From: Alphaproteobacteria bacterium UBA6038
GTDB lineage: Bacteria; Pseudomonadota; Alphaproteobacteria; Micropepsales; Micropepsaceae
Reading direction: 5' to 3'
Length of the DNA stretch: 32,159 nucleotides
Assembly (NCBI GenBank): GCA_002429315.1
Contig: DIZC01000102.1
Span: 1-32,159, forward strand
Shown here one piece after another: positions 6,283 to 13,538 of this stretch. A program made the position numbers and the translations under genes. Each line of letters starts with the position of its first letter. The stretch's first letter is position 1. The notes beneath the pieces were generated by a model. The model was not told the origin of the DNA and ran no database searches. It saw only the letters and a list, made by a program, of their open reading frames with translations.

Positions 6283-6993
6283 ATGAAAGTCTCTCGAAAA
6301 TCGGGCGAACCGTTCGGACTGCCTTTTATGAAGTTCACACTCACCTACGACGGGAAGCTCCCGGCCAGTGCCAATTCCTCCAAAGGCGAAGACGTTTGGC
6401 GCATTCGGCGCGAGATGCACCCGCAGTTGGAGGTTCTTTGTTCAGTAAATCCAGTTTTGCGGGACGCGATAGCGAACACCGTGGTACCGGAATCTGGCCC
6501 GTTCGGGATGCTTGATGCCCACCACAGCCAGCCTACTCCGCCGCGAGACAAACGAATTATCAGCGCAGGCCCGAAGGGTCCGAGGCGTGATCTTTACGCG
6601 AGGATAATCAAGGGTGGTAAGAACTTCCTGCCCATCGTGCGCGAGTCGATGGCGCTCACATGCACGCTGGACATTCTATTTCTTCGGCAGGAGGAACCGG
6701 GCCGCCTGATAATGCAAGGCGGCGATATCGACGGGCGCATCAAAACGCGGTTCGACGCGCTCACGATGCCCCAATTCGACGACGGTGTGGCGCGATACGG
6801 GGACGCTGGGACGCTGCCAGACCCGCTCTATTGCCTCATGGAGAACGATACACTCGTTACGGGTTGCAATATCGAAACTGGCCGATTGCTAACAAAGCCG
6901 GACGGACACGCCGCAGAGGCCCATCTGGTCATCAACGTCGATGTGCGTGTGGTGCGGGCGAAGCCCTACAACATGTCATTTCTTGGCGACTGA
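6283..6993 (+). CDS. Passenger gene of the older element: protein of unknown function
   Basis: A 236-residue cytoplasmic protein without signal peptide or membrane segment. The part from residue 16 (MKFTLTYDGKLPAS) through WRIRREMHPQLE, and the later FLRQEEPGRLIMQGGDIDGRIKTRFDALTMPQ, looks conserved. I recall similar uncharacterised proteins in alphaproteobacteria but no function. A GGDIDGRIKT segment and a charged, mixed alpha/beta make-up suggest a folded enzyme-like or nucleic-acid-related domain. GGGGG lies about 7 bases before the ATG at 6283; the inner ATG at 6328 is an alternative start. The last 18 bp overlap the convergent 63-residue gene. Confidence 0.6.
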   Translation: MKVSRKSGEPFGLPFMKFTLTYDGKLPASANSSKGEDVWRIRREMHPQLEVLCSVNPVLRDAIANTVVPESGPFGMLDAHHSQPTPPRDKRIISAGPKGPRRDLYARIIKGGKNFLPIVRESMALTCTLDILFLRQEEPGRLIMQGGDIDGRIKTRFDALTMPQFDDGVARYGDAGTLPDPLYCLMENDTLVTGCNIETGRLLTKPDGHAAEAHLVINVDVRVVRAKPYNMSFLGD

Positions 6994-7167
6994 TGTGACG
7001 CGCTTGAACGCCCTGTCAAAATCCTTCGGGTCTTTCGACGTGCCGCGTTCTTCGGCCATTTCGAGAAATCGCGCGTACTGGGCTTCCTTTTCGCCCGCGC
7101 CCTTCTGCGTGGCCTTCGATTTGGCGCTTCGGGACGGCGGCTTTCGTGTCGCGAATTTGCGGGCCAT
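6976..7167 (-). CDS. Small basic protein in the older element
   Basis: A 63-residue Lys/Arg-rich protein. Residues 1-25 are basic and low-complexity; 26-63 (EKEAQYARFLEMAEERGTSKD...) look helical. It lies downstream of the transposase remnant on the same strand and converges on the 236-residue gene with an 18-bp overlap. GGAG lies about 12 bases before the ATG. Function unknown; the younger element also carries a small basic protein, without obvious sequence similarity. Confidence 0.5.
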   Translation of the reverse strand: MARKFATRKPPSRSAKSKATQKGAGEKEAQYARFLEMAEERGTSKDPKDFDRAFKRVTSVAKK

Positions 7168-7182
7168 GGCGAGAACTCCGAA

Positions 7183-7210
7183 GCAGGGCGAACACTATTG
7201 CCCGCCCTGC
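7183..7210. other. Inverted repeat GCAGGGCG / CGCCCTGC
   Basis: Perfect 8-bp arms at 7183-7190 and 7203-7210 with a 12-base loop, between the transposase remnant and the 63-residue gene. There is no T-run, so it may be a leader structure of the small gene. Confidence 0.4.
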
Positions 7211-7231
7211 CCCAATCGTTCAACCCAATAC

Positions 7232-7250
7232 CGTACCAACGCGCGGTACG
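7232..7250 (-). terminator. Hairpin CGTACC / GGTACG just after the transposase remnant
   Basis: Perfect 6-bp arms (7232-7237 and 7245-7250) with a 7-base loop, starting two bases after the transposase stop codon. CGTACC also occurs in the inverted repeats of the younger element, so it may equally be a transposase-related site. Confidence 0.35.
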
Positions 7251-7252
7251 AT

Positions 7253-7492
7253 CTAAACCGGGGTCGCTTTTTCTCCACCAGTCGTTTGATAGGTCAGCCG
7301 TTTGCCGACTGCCCCTGCCAACGCGGTTTCGGTACGCATTACGTCATTCACGCCCAGCTTCTCGCGGTAGTTCTGCCGGAAGTCGAACTCCGCAACGTAG
7401 CGATGCAAGTGGGTGTTGCTGACCTTCTGATAGGTGCCGATCATCCCGCGCTTAAACACGCTGAAATAGCCTTCCAGAGTGTTCACATAAAC
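7253..7492 (-). pseudogene. IS1595-family transposase, C-terminal fragment
   Basis: About 79 codons matching the end of an ISXO2-like transposase: VYVNTLEGYFSVFKRGMIGT, then HLHRYVAEFDF and GKRLTYQT. These align with NTAEGFFSVFKRGMVGTY...GKRLTYR of the intact transposase in this window but differ enough to be another element. Upstream of residue VYVNT the frame is unrelated sequence, so the N-terminal three quarters, including the first two catalytic Asp, are gone. Confidence 0.85.
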
Positions 7493-7499
7493 ACGCGCG

Positions 7500-7661
7500 C
7501 TAGCTGGACTGCTCGGAGAGGACCCGCCACGAGTCGGCGATCTGTAGCCAGTGCTGACGCGTTGCTTCGTCCAGAGCCTTTCGAGCCATCCGCTCAGCTT
7601 CCTCGATCTTTTCCGCATAGGCCCGCCGTCGTTCGGCGCGTGTGGTCGGCTCTGGTTCCAT
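7500..7661 (-). CDS. Small helical protein of unknown function
   Basis: A 53-residue reading frame, MEPEPTTRAERRRAYAEKIE... to ...ADSWRVLSEQSS. The pattern (charged helix, aromatic, then WLQIADSWRVLSEQ) resembles short uncharacterised proteins of Rhizobiales as I recall them, which are usually 55-75 residues. The stop codon falls at the junction with the IS remnant (7500), so the natural C-terminus may have been replaced. No clear Shine-Dalgarno is seen. Confidence 0.5.
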   Translation of the reverse strand: MEPEPTTRAERRRAYAEKIEEAERMARKALDEATRQHWLQIADSWRVLSEQSS

Positions 7662-7960
7662 GTTTGGCTAACAGAGCATCCGCCGGATGGTTGCCCGGTT
7701 CCCTTCACGAATTGGAATCAAGTCAATTCCGGCAATTCCAGACTGAGCTTTAGCCACTTGCGGGTCTCGCGGAATCCCCGCTCGTCAGGCGCCGCTGGTC
7801 AAATGCTTTCCGGGCTGGCGATCCGGACGAAGACAGAACGGCCATCCGCCTCGATTGCCCTATCTTTTGACGTAATTTCCGAAATAATGGGGAGCCGAAA
7901 TGCCCCCCTGGCGCGTTATCGCCTCCGGAGACTGGGCACCAACCAAAGGATTTCACGACC

Positions 7961-8575
7961 ATGAGGACTTTACGTCAGCTCGCAATCGGTGCGCTCGCAC
8001 TGAGCAGCACCGCGCTTGGCGGCACGCTCGCGACCACGGCACCCGCCGCTGCGGGGGTGTCGGTGGGCATCGGGATCGGCATCCCCGGCCCCGCCTTCTA
8101 CGGCAGCTATCGCATCCGCACCGGGCGCTGCGGAAACCCGCGCTTCGCCTTCAATCATCCGGACTTCTGCGGCTACCCCCGCTTCAGCGAGCCGGTGTTC
8201 ATTGACGGCGTGTGGGTGAACGAGCCGCTCTATTACCGCACCTACGGCGGCGTCCGGTACTTCTGGCGCGGCGGACGCTGGGTCGTTGGCCATGGCAGCT
8301 GGGACGGCCGCATGTTCCGGGGCGACTGGCGCCGCGATTGGCACGCGCGGGGCTGGGATCGCGACGATATGCGCGGCGGCGACCGCGACAACATGCGCGA
8401 CCGCGACAACATGCGCGACCGCGACAACAATATGCGCGGTCACGACGACAATACGCGGGACCGCGATAACGATCGCGACCGCGACAACACGCGTGATCGC
8501 GACCGCGACGACCGCGGCGGCGATAAGGATCGCGACAATCGCGACCGCGATAACGACAACAACGCGCCGCATTAA
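7961..8575 (+). CDS. Secreted protein with Asp-Arg-Asp-Asn repeat tail
   Basis: A 204-residue exported protein. Residues 1 to about 32 are a signal peptide (MRTLRQLAIGALAL, AAA cleavage context). Residues 33-125 form a compact Gly/Tyr/Trp-rich domain with four Cys candidates (RCGNP, DFCGYP) and a VRYFWRGGRWV segment. Residues 132-204 are almost entirely D, R, N and M in hexapeptide-like units (DRDNMR), a highly charged, probably disordered tail. Function unknown; a surface, metal-binding or RNA/peptidoglycan-interacting role is possible but unsupported. A strong terminator follows, so it is monocistronic. Confidence 0.75.
   Translation: MRTLRQLAIGALALSSTALGGTLATTAPAAAGVSVGIGIGIPGPAFYGSYRIRTGRCGNPRFAFNHPDFCGYPRFSEPVFIDGVWVNEPLYYRTYGGVRYFWRGGRWVVGHGSWDGRMFRGDWRRDWHARGWDRDDMRGGDRDNMRDRDNMRDRDNNMRGHDDNTRDRDNDRDRDNTRDRDRDDRGGDKDRDNRDRDNDNNAPH
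8381..8571 (+). repeat. 18-bp tandem repeats encoding DRDNMR units
   Basis: GACCGCGACAACATGCGC is repeated exactly at 8381-8398 and 8399-8416, then with a 3-base insertion at 8417-8437. Decaying GACCGCGACAA units continue to 8571. The array stays in frame and probably varies in copy number by slippage. Confidence 0.8.
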
Positions 8576-8597
8576 GTCCCTGCCTTTCGGCAGCAAC

Positions 8598-8628
8598 GCG
8601 GCCTCGGACAATCGTCCGGGGCCGCTTT
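8598..8628 (+). terminator. Rho-independent terminator
   Basis: A 12-bp stem (8598-8609 with 8614-8625, one G-T pair), a 4-base loop and TTT, 22 bases after the stop codon of the repeat-tail protein. A smaller hairpin (8580-8593) precedes it. Confidence 0.8.
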
Positions 8629-8796
8629 GCTGACTCCTGGGGTCCAAAAGCTGCAAATCTGGGCTCGCGATTCAACCCGGGCGTGTGCCGGCGCCCTGAA
8701 GGCGGTTGACGCCAGCTGAGCGCGGCGGGAGAATGTGCCTTGGGCTGAAAAAGCAGGCACGACCCCCCAGGTGGGGGTTGCAAGCGGGGTGGCGTT

Positions 8797-9603
8797 ATGA
8801 CGATTTCGCGGCGGGTAGCCTTGGGCTGCGCATCGGCTTTTGTGGTCACCGGCACGAGTCTCGCCGGTGTTGCCAGACGCGCGGTGCTTGTCCGCAAGAG
8901 TCCGCAGAGCGCGCAATCCGCCGCCCAGCGCTTCCTCGAGTTGCTGGTGGATTGCGACGAGAACGGCGGCACGTCCTATTCGTCGATGATCTGGATTCCC
9001 GCTCCCGATACCGCCTGGCATGCCGTCAGCTCGCTGAACGACCTTGCCTATCGCGTCGCCAACACGGCATACAAGAAACGCGGCTACCGGCTGCGCCGCG
9101 TCAGCGCCTTCAAGACGCGCGCGGGCGTGCGCTATGCCGCGTGCTGGGAATACATCTCCGGGCCGGACTGGCACTCGCGCCATGGCATGACGCAGGCGGA
9201 GTTCGACAGCGCCCGTGCCGAGTTCGCCGCCAAGGGCTTCCGCATGACGCATGTCGATGCGCGCGTCGGTTTTGCCGCGATTTGGGAGCGCGGCGACACC
9301 TCGACCCAACAGATTCTGACGTCGCTCACGACGGCGGAATATCAAACGCAGGCGGCAGCTCTGGCGGCGCAAGGATATCGGCCGGTGCGGATCGCCGGGG
9401 CGGCCGTGAACGGCGTGTCGCGTTATACCGCCATTCTCGAATCCGGCCTGGCGGGCGGCTGGCAGGCCGATCCCGAAATGACAGTCTCGCAATTGCGCAA
9501 GACGGAAGCCGCCATGACGGCGAAGGGCTTCCACATGACCGATGCGAGCGGCCATATGCTGAACGGCAAGCCGGCCTTCTCGGGCGTTTGGCAAAAAGTC
9601 TGA
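8797..9603 (+). CDS. Exported protein of bacterial tandem-repeat (BTRD1-like) domains
   Basis: A 268-residue protein. MTISRRVALGCASAF is a twin-arginine-type signal (RR at 5-6 then a hydrophobic stretch). From about residue 80 there are four repeats of about 45-50 residues, each with a helix, a K-GYRLRRV / KGFRMTHV / QGYRPVRI / KGFHMTDA strand and a final aromatic strand (YAACWE, FAAIWE, YTAILE, FSGVWQ). This matches my recollection of the bacterial tandem repeat domain 1 family, found in secreted proteins including fungal polyglycine hydrolases. No catalytic Ser motif is visible, so a binding role is as likely as an enzyme. A GGGGTGG binding site precedes the ATG, and a C6/G5 palindrome lies at 8763-8777. 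Confidence 0.7.
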   Translation: MTISRRVALGCASAFVVTGTSLAGVARRAVLVRKSPQSAQSAAQRFLELLVDCDENGGTSYSSMIWIPAPDTAWHAVSSLNDLAYRVANTAYKKRGYRLRRVSAFKTRAGVRYAACWEYISGPDWHSRHGMTQAEFDSARAEFAAKGFRMTHVDARVGFAAIWERGDTSTQQILTSLTTAEYQTQAAALAAQGYRPVRIAGAAVNGVSRYTAILESGLAGGWQADPEMTVSQLRKTEAAMTAKGFHMTDASGHMLNGKPAFSGVWQKV

Positions 9604-9717
9604 CCTTTGGCGCCTCGCAAAGCGGCGGTGTCCCGCAATCCCGGCGGACCAGCCGATGCCGGCAATAGTGCTGCGCAAATAATGCAAAAATAGCAACATA
9701 ATTTTTGCACTTTGCGC

Positions 9718-9746
9718 TTGACAGCGTGACGCTGGTTTTGCATATT
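9718..9746 (+). promoter_or_regulatory. Sigma70-type promoter of an orphan transcript
   Basis: A perfect -35 TTGACA (9718-9723), 17-bp spacer, and CATATT as -10 (9741-9746). Transcription would start near 9753, with no ordinary gene downstream on this strand until 15949. Confidence 0.6.
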
Positions 9747-9767
9747 CACCCCATTCTCCGGCGGTGC

Positions 9768-9816
9768 GCCCGGAGGCGGCCCGGCCGGCGGACATCCCGC
9801 AGTCCCGGGCTTTTTT
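9768..9816 (+). terminator. Terminator-like hairpin with T6
   Basis: GCCCGG (9768-9773) pairs with CCGGGC (9805-9810) around a GC-rich inner region, followed directly by TTTTTT (9811-9816). With the promoter at 9718 it would end a transcript of about 60 nt, or act as an attenuator. Confidence 0.6.
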
Positions 9817-9878
9817 GTTGCCTCGCGCGACCGTCCGGCAAGCCCAAAAAATAAAACTCGACCTTGAGGAGGACAGCC

Positions 9879-9908
9879 ATGTCCCGATTGCGTCCCCGCG
9901 CGGGGTAA
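9879..9908 (+). CDS. Possible 9-residue leader peptide
   Basis: ATG at 9879 behind GAGGAGGA at ideal spacing, encoding MSRLRPRAG and then TAA. Three Arg and one Pro in nine residues could make it a ribosome-stalling leader, but no regulated gene follows on this strand. It may be chance, though the binding site is the strongest in the region. Confidence 0.3.
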   Translation: MSRLRPRAG

Positions 9909-10105
9909 ATCTCGCGCGCGTGAATTCCCGCGCCTCGATCCCGTTTCGCCTCCGCCGGCTAATGCCGGCCGCTCGGCGGGACGGAATCGGGGAGCCGACT
10001 CCCTCCATCGCGGAAAAAGCGTGTGCCCTCGCCTCGCGGCGAGACGCAGCGCATGTGCGATGCCCGTAGGCGAACGTGGGCCGAACACGGAAAAACGGGC
10101 TGAAA

Positions 10106-10126
10106 ATCGAAAACTCTATTTTCGAT
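10106..10126 (-). terminator. AT-rich hairpin downstream of the MBL gene
   Basis: A perfect 8-bp stem ATCGAAAA / TTTTCGAT with 5-base loop. Read on the minus strand, TTT follows the stem. It lies about 100 bp after the last gene of the rlpA-to-MBL operon and is the best candidate for its end. Confidence 0.5.
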
Positions 10127-10224
10127 GGTCGCTCGAATTGCGTCTGAATCGACCCCCATTTCCGAATCGGATTCACGCGGAAGCGCCTCCGCGCCCGCAT
10201 GAAAAAATTGAAAAACAACCGGAT

Positions 10225-11055
10225 TCAGGCGGTCGCCGGCGGCGCCGTGAGGATCATGCCATCGAACGCCGGTTCGACATGGGCCGGCAGCTCGCGGCGG
10301 AGCGTTTCGTAATCCAGATCCATGTGCAGGTTGGTGAGGATGGCGCGAGCGGGCTTCACCCGCGCGATCCATTCGAGCGCCGTCTCCACATTGGCGTGGC
10401 TGGGATGCGGCGTGTAGCGCAGCGTGTCCACGATCCAGCACTCGACACCTTCGAGCGCCGCGAAGGCCTCTTCCGACAGCGCGTTCACGTCCGGCGAATA
10501 GGCCAGCGGTCCGAAGCGGAAGGCGAGCGAACCAATGCGTCCGTGCTGGACGCGAATGGGCAGCACGGGAACGGCGCCCCCTGCCCCGGCGATTTCGAAT
10601 TCCTGTCCCGGCACGATCTCGCGCGCGGTTAGAATGGGCGGGTATTCGCTGCCCGGCGGCGTCTCGAAGGTGTAGCTGAACTTCCGCTTGAGGATGCTGA
10701 GACAAGAAGCGTCGGAATAAACATCCACCCGCTTGCGATTGCGGTAGGCGATGGTGCGCAGGTCGTCGAGGCCGTGCGTCTGGTCGGCGTGATCGTGGGT
10801 GATGAGCACGCCATCGAGATGCGCGCAGCGCGCCTCCAGCAACTGCTCGCGCAAATCCGGCGCGGTGTCGACCAGCACGGTGGTGACGCCCTCGCCCGCC
10901 CGGCGCCGTACGAGAATGGAGCAGCGGCGGCGGCGGTTCTTCGGGTTGGTGGGATCGCAGGCGCCCCAGTCGCCGGCGCCGTCCGGCCCGCCCAGCCGCG
11001 GCACGCCGGTGGAGGAGCCACAGCCCAGAATGGTGACTTCCAGCGTCGCGCTCAC
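10225..11055 (-). CDS. MBL-fold metallohydrolase (PhnP-like)
   Basis: A 276-residue cytoplasmic metallo-beta-lactamase-fold hydrolase, probably a phosphodiesterase like PhnP. The N-terminus VTILGCGSSTGVPR and the Cys-rich NRRRRCSILV are typical of the group. The metal motif is THDHADQTHG at 86-95, with His87, His89 and Asp91; the usual next His is Gln92, a variant I recall in alphaproteobacterial members. Later motifs are DTAPDLREQ, VDTLRY (Asp210) and HPSHANVE (His220). The start is GTG at 11055 in a GTGA overlap with the tatD stop, so translation is coupled. It is the last gene of the operon. Confidence 0.9.
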   Translation of the reverse strand: MSATLEVTILGCGSSTGVPRLGGPDGAGDWGACDPTNPKNRRRRCSILVRRRAGEGVTTVLVDTAPDLREQLLEARCAHLDGVLITHDHADQTHGLDDLRTIAYRNRKRVDVYSDASCLSILKRKFSYTFETPPGSEYPPILTAREIVPGQEFEIAGAGGAVPVLPIRVQHGRIGSLAFRFGPLAYSPDVNALSEEAFAALEGVECWIVDTLRYTPHPSHANVETALEWIARVKPARAILTNLHMDLDYETLRRELPAHVEPAFDGMILTAPPATA

Positions 11056-11831
11056 GGGTGCTTTGCCTTCGTGAACAGGCGGAAGAAATTTTCCGTGGTG
11101 GCGGCCGCGAGATCTTCGAAGCTGACGCCCTTCAGCTCCGCGAGCATGGCGGCGGTGTGCTTCACGAACGCCGGCTCGTTGCGCTTGCCGCGATGCGGCA
11201 TCGGCGCGAGGTACGGCGCATCGGTTTCCACCAGCAGGCGATCGAGCGGCACGTCTTTCAACACGGCGCGCAGCTCCTCCGATTTCTTGAAGGTGGCGAT
11301 GCCGGAGGCCGAGATGCAGAAGCCGAGATCGACTGCGGCGTCCGCCAGCGCGCGCGTTCCGGTGAAGCAGTGGATGAGGCCGGTGAAGGCGCCCTGCCCC
11401 ATCTCGTCGCGGAGGATTTGGATGGTGTCGTCTTCCGCATCGCGCGTGTGCACGACGAGCGGCAGCTTGAGTTGGCGCGCGGCGGCGATGTGGGCGCGGA
11501 AATTGGCGATCTGCGCCGCGCGCGGACTGTGCTCGTAATAGTAGTCGAGGCCAGTTTCGCCGATGCCGACAACCTTTGGATGCTGCGCGCGCTCAATCAG
11601 CGGCGCAGGGTTTTCCAGCGGCTCGACCTTCGCTTCGTGCGGATGGACGCCAACCGAGCACCACACAGTCTCGAACTGCTCCGCTACCGCCTGCACGCGC
11701 GGAAATTTCTCCAGCGTGGTGCCGATGGTGACGCACGTACCCACGCCGGCATCCTTGGCACGCGCCACCACTGCGTCCAGTTCCGGCGCGAATTCGGGAA
11801 AATCGAGATGGCAATGGCTATCGACGAGCAT
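11052..11831 (-). CDS. tatD: TatD-family metal-dependent hydrolase (DNase)
   Basis: A 259-residue TIM-barrel hydrolase; family members are 3'-5' exonucleases or DNases acting in DNA repair, and this branch (YcfH-like) often sits beside holB. Metal ligands are visible: His6 and His8 (SHCHLD), Glu92 (GETGLDYY), His128 (VVHTRDA), His154 (HCFTG) and Asp204 (ETDAPYLAP). I start at the ATG at 11831 (MLVDSHCHLDF); upstream extension has no family similarity. It overlaps the end of holB by 14 bp and the MBL gene by 4 bp. In many alphaproteobacteria metG lies between holB and tatD, as I recall; here it does not. Confidence 0.93.
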   Translation of the reverse strand: MLVDSHCHLDFPEFAPELDAVVARAKDAGVGTCVTIGTTLEKFPRVQAVAEQFETVWCSVGVHPHEAKVEPLENPAPLIERAQHPKVVGIGETGLDYYYEHSPRAAQIANFRAHIAAARQLKLPLVVHTRDAEDDTIQILRDEMGQGAFTGLIHCFTGTRALADAAVDLGFCISASGIATFKKSEELRAVLKDVPLDRLLVETDAPYLAPMPHRGKRNEPAFVKHTAAMLAELKGVSFEDLAAATTENFFRLFTKAKHP

Positions 11832-12897
11832 GCAATCCGGGCGGGTTGCGCCGGGCGGCGTGCGAAATGGCGCGCATGGAGGAGACAATCGTCTGCCGCG
11901 GTTCGAGATGCAACGCGTCGGCGCGGGCAAAGTTCGCGGTCACCTGCTCCCATGCCTCCATCCAGCGCCGCAAGCCTGCCCCGCTCTGCACCTGCGCCTG
12001 CGCGCGAATGCGATCGGCGAGGTTTTGCGTGAGGAACGTGCCGAAGGTCTGCAAGGTGCCGGCACTGCGGCCGATGCGATCGGCGAGCGTAAACAGCGCC
12101 GGAATGTTGGGAACGGCCGCCTGTTCGATCAGCCGCTCGGCATCCTTGGCGAGCACCTGGGTGTCTTCGTTCGCAAGCCGCAGCGCCGCGCCGAGCGAAC
12201 CGCCCGCGAGTTTCGCCAGCGCGGCACGGTCGGCGTCTTTCCAGTCGGGCAGATGCTGCGCGAGCTCGGCGAGCAGGATATCTTCCGGCAAGGGCCGTAA
12301 CGCGAGGCGCTGGCAACGCGAACGGATGGTCGGCAACAGCTTGCCCGGCGCGTTCGACAGCAGCAGCAGCATCGCGCGCGACGGCGGTTCCTCCAGCGCC
12401 TTCAGCAGTGCGTTGGCGGCGGCTTCGTTCATCTCGTCGGCGGTGTCGATGATCGCCACGCGCCAGCCGCCCGCGCCGGACGTCATTCCGAAGAAGCCGG
12501 CAAGCTTGCGGATCACATCGACCGGCAGCACCGTCATCAGCCGCCCCGTCTCCGGATTGATGCCGCGCTTGAGCACCAGCAGGCCGGGATGGGCACCAGA
12601 CTTGATCTGCAGCGAAACCGGATCGTTTTGCGGCACCGAAAGATCCTCCGGTCCGGCATCGCAGGCGCCGTAGCGCAACAAATAACGGGCGATGCGGTAG
12701 GCGAGCGTCGCCTTGCCGATGCCGGGCGGACCGGTGACCAGCCAGGCTTGGGGCGGCCGGCCCGTGCGGATGGCGCGGGCGGCGCGCGCGAGCGCCTCGT
12801 CCTGGCCCGCCAGCCGAAACGACTCCTTCGGATGGAAAAACCCTTCGACGCGGTCCAGCTCTTCGGCCGCTTCGGTTGTGCGCGCGCGCTTCGCCAT
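11818..12897 (-). CDS. holB: DNA polymerase III subunit delta prime
   Basis: A 359-residue clamp-loader subunit. The AAA+ domain has a Walker A GPPGIGKAT at 56-64, a Walker B-like VAIIDTADEMN segment around 167-177, the ALLKALEEPP stretch and the SRC-type motif (IRSRCQRL) that acts as arginine finger toward a neighbouring subunit. The C-terminal part is helical, as in the family collar domain. Unlike many delta-prime proteins it keeps an intact Walker A lysine (Lys62), common in alphaproteobacteria. The gene starts 2 bp after tmk and overlaps tatD by 14 bp. Confidence 0.93.
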   Translation of the reverse strand: MAKRARTTEAAEELDRVEGFFHPKESFRLAGQDEALARAARAIRTGRPPQAWLVTGPPGIGKATLAYRIARYLLRYGACDAGPEDLSVPQNDPVSLQIKSGAHPGLLVLKRGINPETGRLMTVLPVDVIRKLAGFFGMTSGAGGWRVAIIDTADEMNEAAANALLKALEEPPSRAMLLLLSNAPGKLLPTIRSRCQRLALRPLPEDILLAELAQHLPDWKDADRAALAKLAGGSLGAALRLANEDTQVLAKDAERLIEQAAVPNIPALFTLADRIGRSAGTLQTFGTFLTQNLADRIRAQAQVQSGAGLRRWMEAWEQVTANFARADALHLEPRQTIVSSMRAISHAARRNPPGLHARR

Positions 12898-12899
12898 GG

Positions 12900-13538
12900 C
12901 TACAGGTTAAAGCGGCTGGCGACCGCGCGCCAAATCTGTTGCGACACCCGCTCCGTCTCGCCGCGGCTGTCGATCAGCACGCAGCGTTCGGATTCGCGCT
13001 GCGCCAATTGCCGGAAATATTGACGGAGCCTCTCGTGGAACGCGCAATCGAATTTCTCGAACCGGTTCTCGGCATGCGCGCGGCTTTCGATGCGGCCGAA
13101 CGCTTCCTCCACCGGCACATCCAGGATGAGCGTGAGATCGGTGCGGAAATCGCCGATCGTCGCCTCTTCGATGCGACGGATGAAATCGGCATCAGCGCCG
13201 CGCGCCGCCCCCTGATAGGCGTAAGTGGAGTCAGTGAACCGGTCGCAGATCACCCAGGCGCCGGACTCAAGTGCCGGACGAATGGTCCGCGCGACGTGAT
13301 CGACGCGCGCCGCGAACATCAGCAGCGTTTCGATCTCGGGCGTCCAGCGCCCCGGCTCGCCTTCTACCAGCAACTTGCGGATGTCTTCCGCGCCCGGCGA
13401 GCCGCCCGGCTCGCGCGTGACGATGTTTTCGATACCGCGCGCATGCAGTGCTTCAGATAACCGCCTTGCTTGCGTGGATTTCCCTGCGCCCTCTCCGCCC
13501 TCGAGGGTGATGAAGCGCGCTGGGTTCGCGTCGCTCAT
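12900..13538 (-). CDS. tmk: Thymidylate kinase
   Basis: A 212-residue kinase converting dTMP to dTDP with ATP, essential for dTTP. The P-loop GGEGAGKST is at 14-22, the TREPGG motif at 41-46, the DRF(T/Y) motif at 99-102 followed by DSTYAYQG, and a LID region around SRAHAENRFE. The length is standard. The ATG overlaps the dac stop in ATGA (4 bp), and holB follows after 2 bp, so dac, tmk and holB are probably co-translated. Confidence 0.96.
   Translation of the reverse strand: MSDANPARFITLEGGEGAGKSTQARRLSEALHARGIENIVTREPGGSPGAEDIRKLLVEGEPGRWTPEIETLLMFAARVDHVARTIRPALESGAWVICDRFTDSTYAYQGAARGADADFIRRIEEATIGDFRTDLTLILDVPVEEAFGRIESRAHAENRFEKFDCAFHERLRQYFRQLAQRESERCVLIDSRGETERVSQQIWRAVASRFNL

Larger units (their letters stand above)
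6215..7499 (-). mobile_element. Remnant of a second, older IS1595-type passenger transposon
   Basis: This stretch holds the final 79 codons of a different IS1595 transposase (minus strand) plus two passenger-like genes. With the younger element removed, its left end would read GGCAATTTGTGCCCGACGT, which loosely aligns with the younger element's end (GGC, ATT, GT, then GACGT). So the left end may lie at about 3561 and be split by the younger insertion. The other end, with three quarters of the transposase, is missing where the fragment meets the small gene at 7500. Confidence 0.6.
9604..10224. other. Long non-genic stretch with several structured elements
   Basis: No convincing protein gene fills these 621 bp; long open frames on both strands have Arg/Ser/Ala-rich composition typical of GC-rich shadow frames. 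It holds, on the plus strand, a sigma70-like promoter (9718), a hairpin plus T6 (9768-9816), and a very strong Shine-Dalgarno with a 9-codon frame (9879). Further hairpins follow around 9955-10045 and at 10106. Confidence 0.55.

Noticed and set aside
6966..7223. An 85-codon minus-strand frame overlapping the 63-residue gene
   Set aside because: It has an Arg/Pro/Ser-rich shadow composition. The 63-residue frame has the helical, Lys/Glu-balanced look of a real protein.
8381..8571. Possible CRISPR-like repeat array
   Set aside because: The repeats are contiguous 18-bp units without spacers and encode an in-frame DRDNMR protein tail.
9764..10069. A 101-codon plus-strand frame in the long gap
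   Set aside because: It begins within the terminator-like hairpin without a binding site, and its composition looks like chance.
8572..10218. A 548-codon open frame on the minus strand
   Set aside because: It runs antisense through the tandem-repeat-domain gene and the gap beyond it. Its Arg/Ala/Gly-rich composition is typical of stop-poor GC-rich DNA and no domain is visible.
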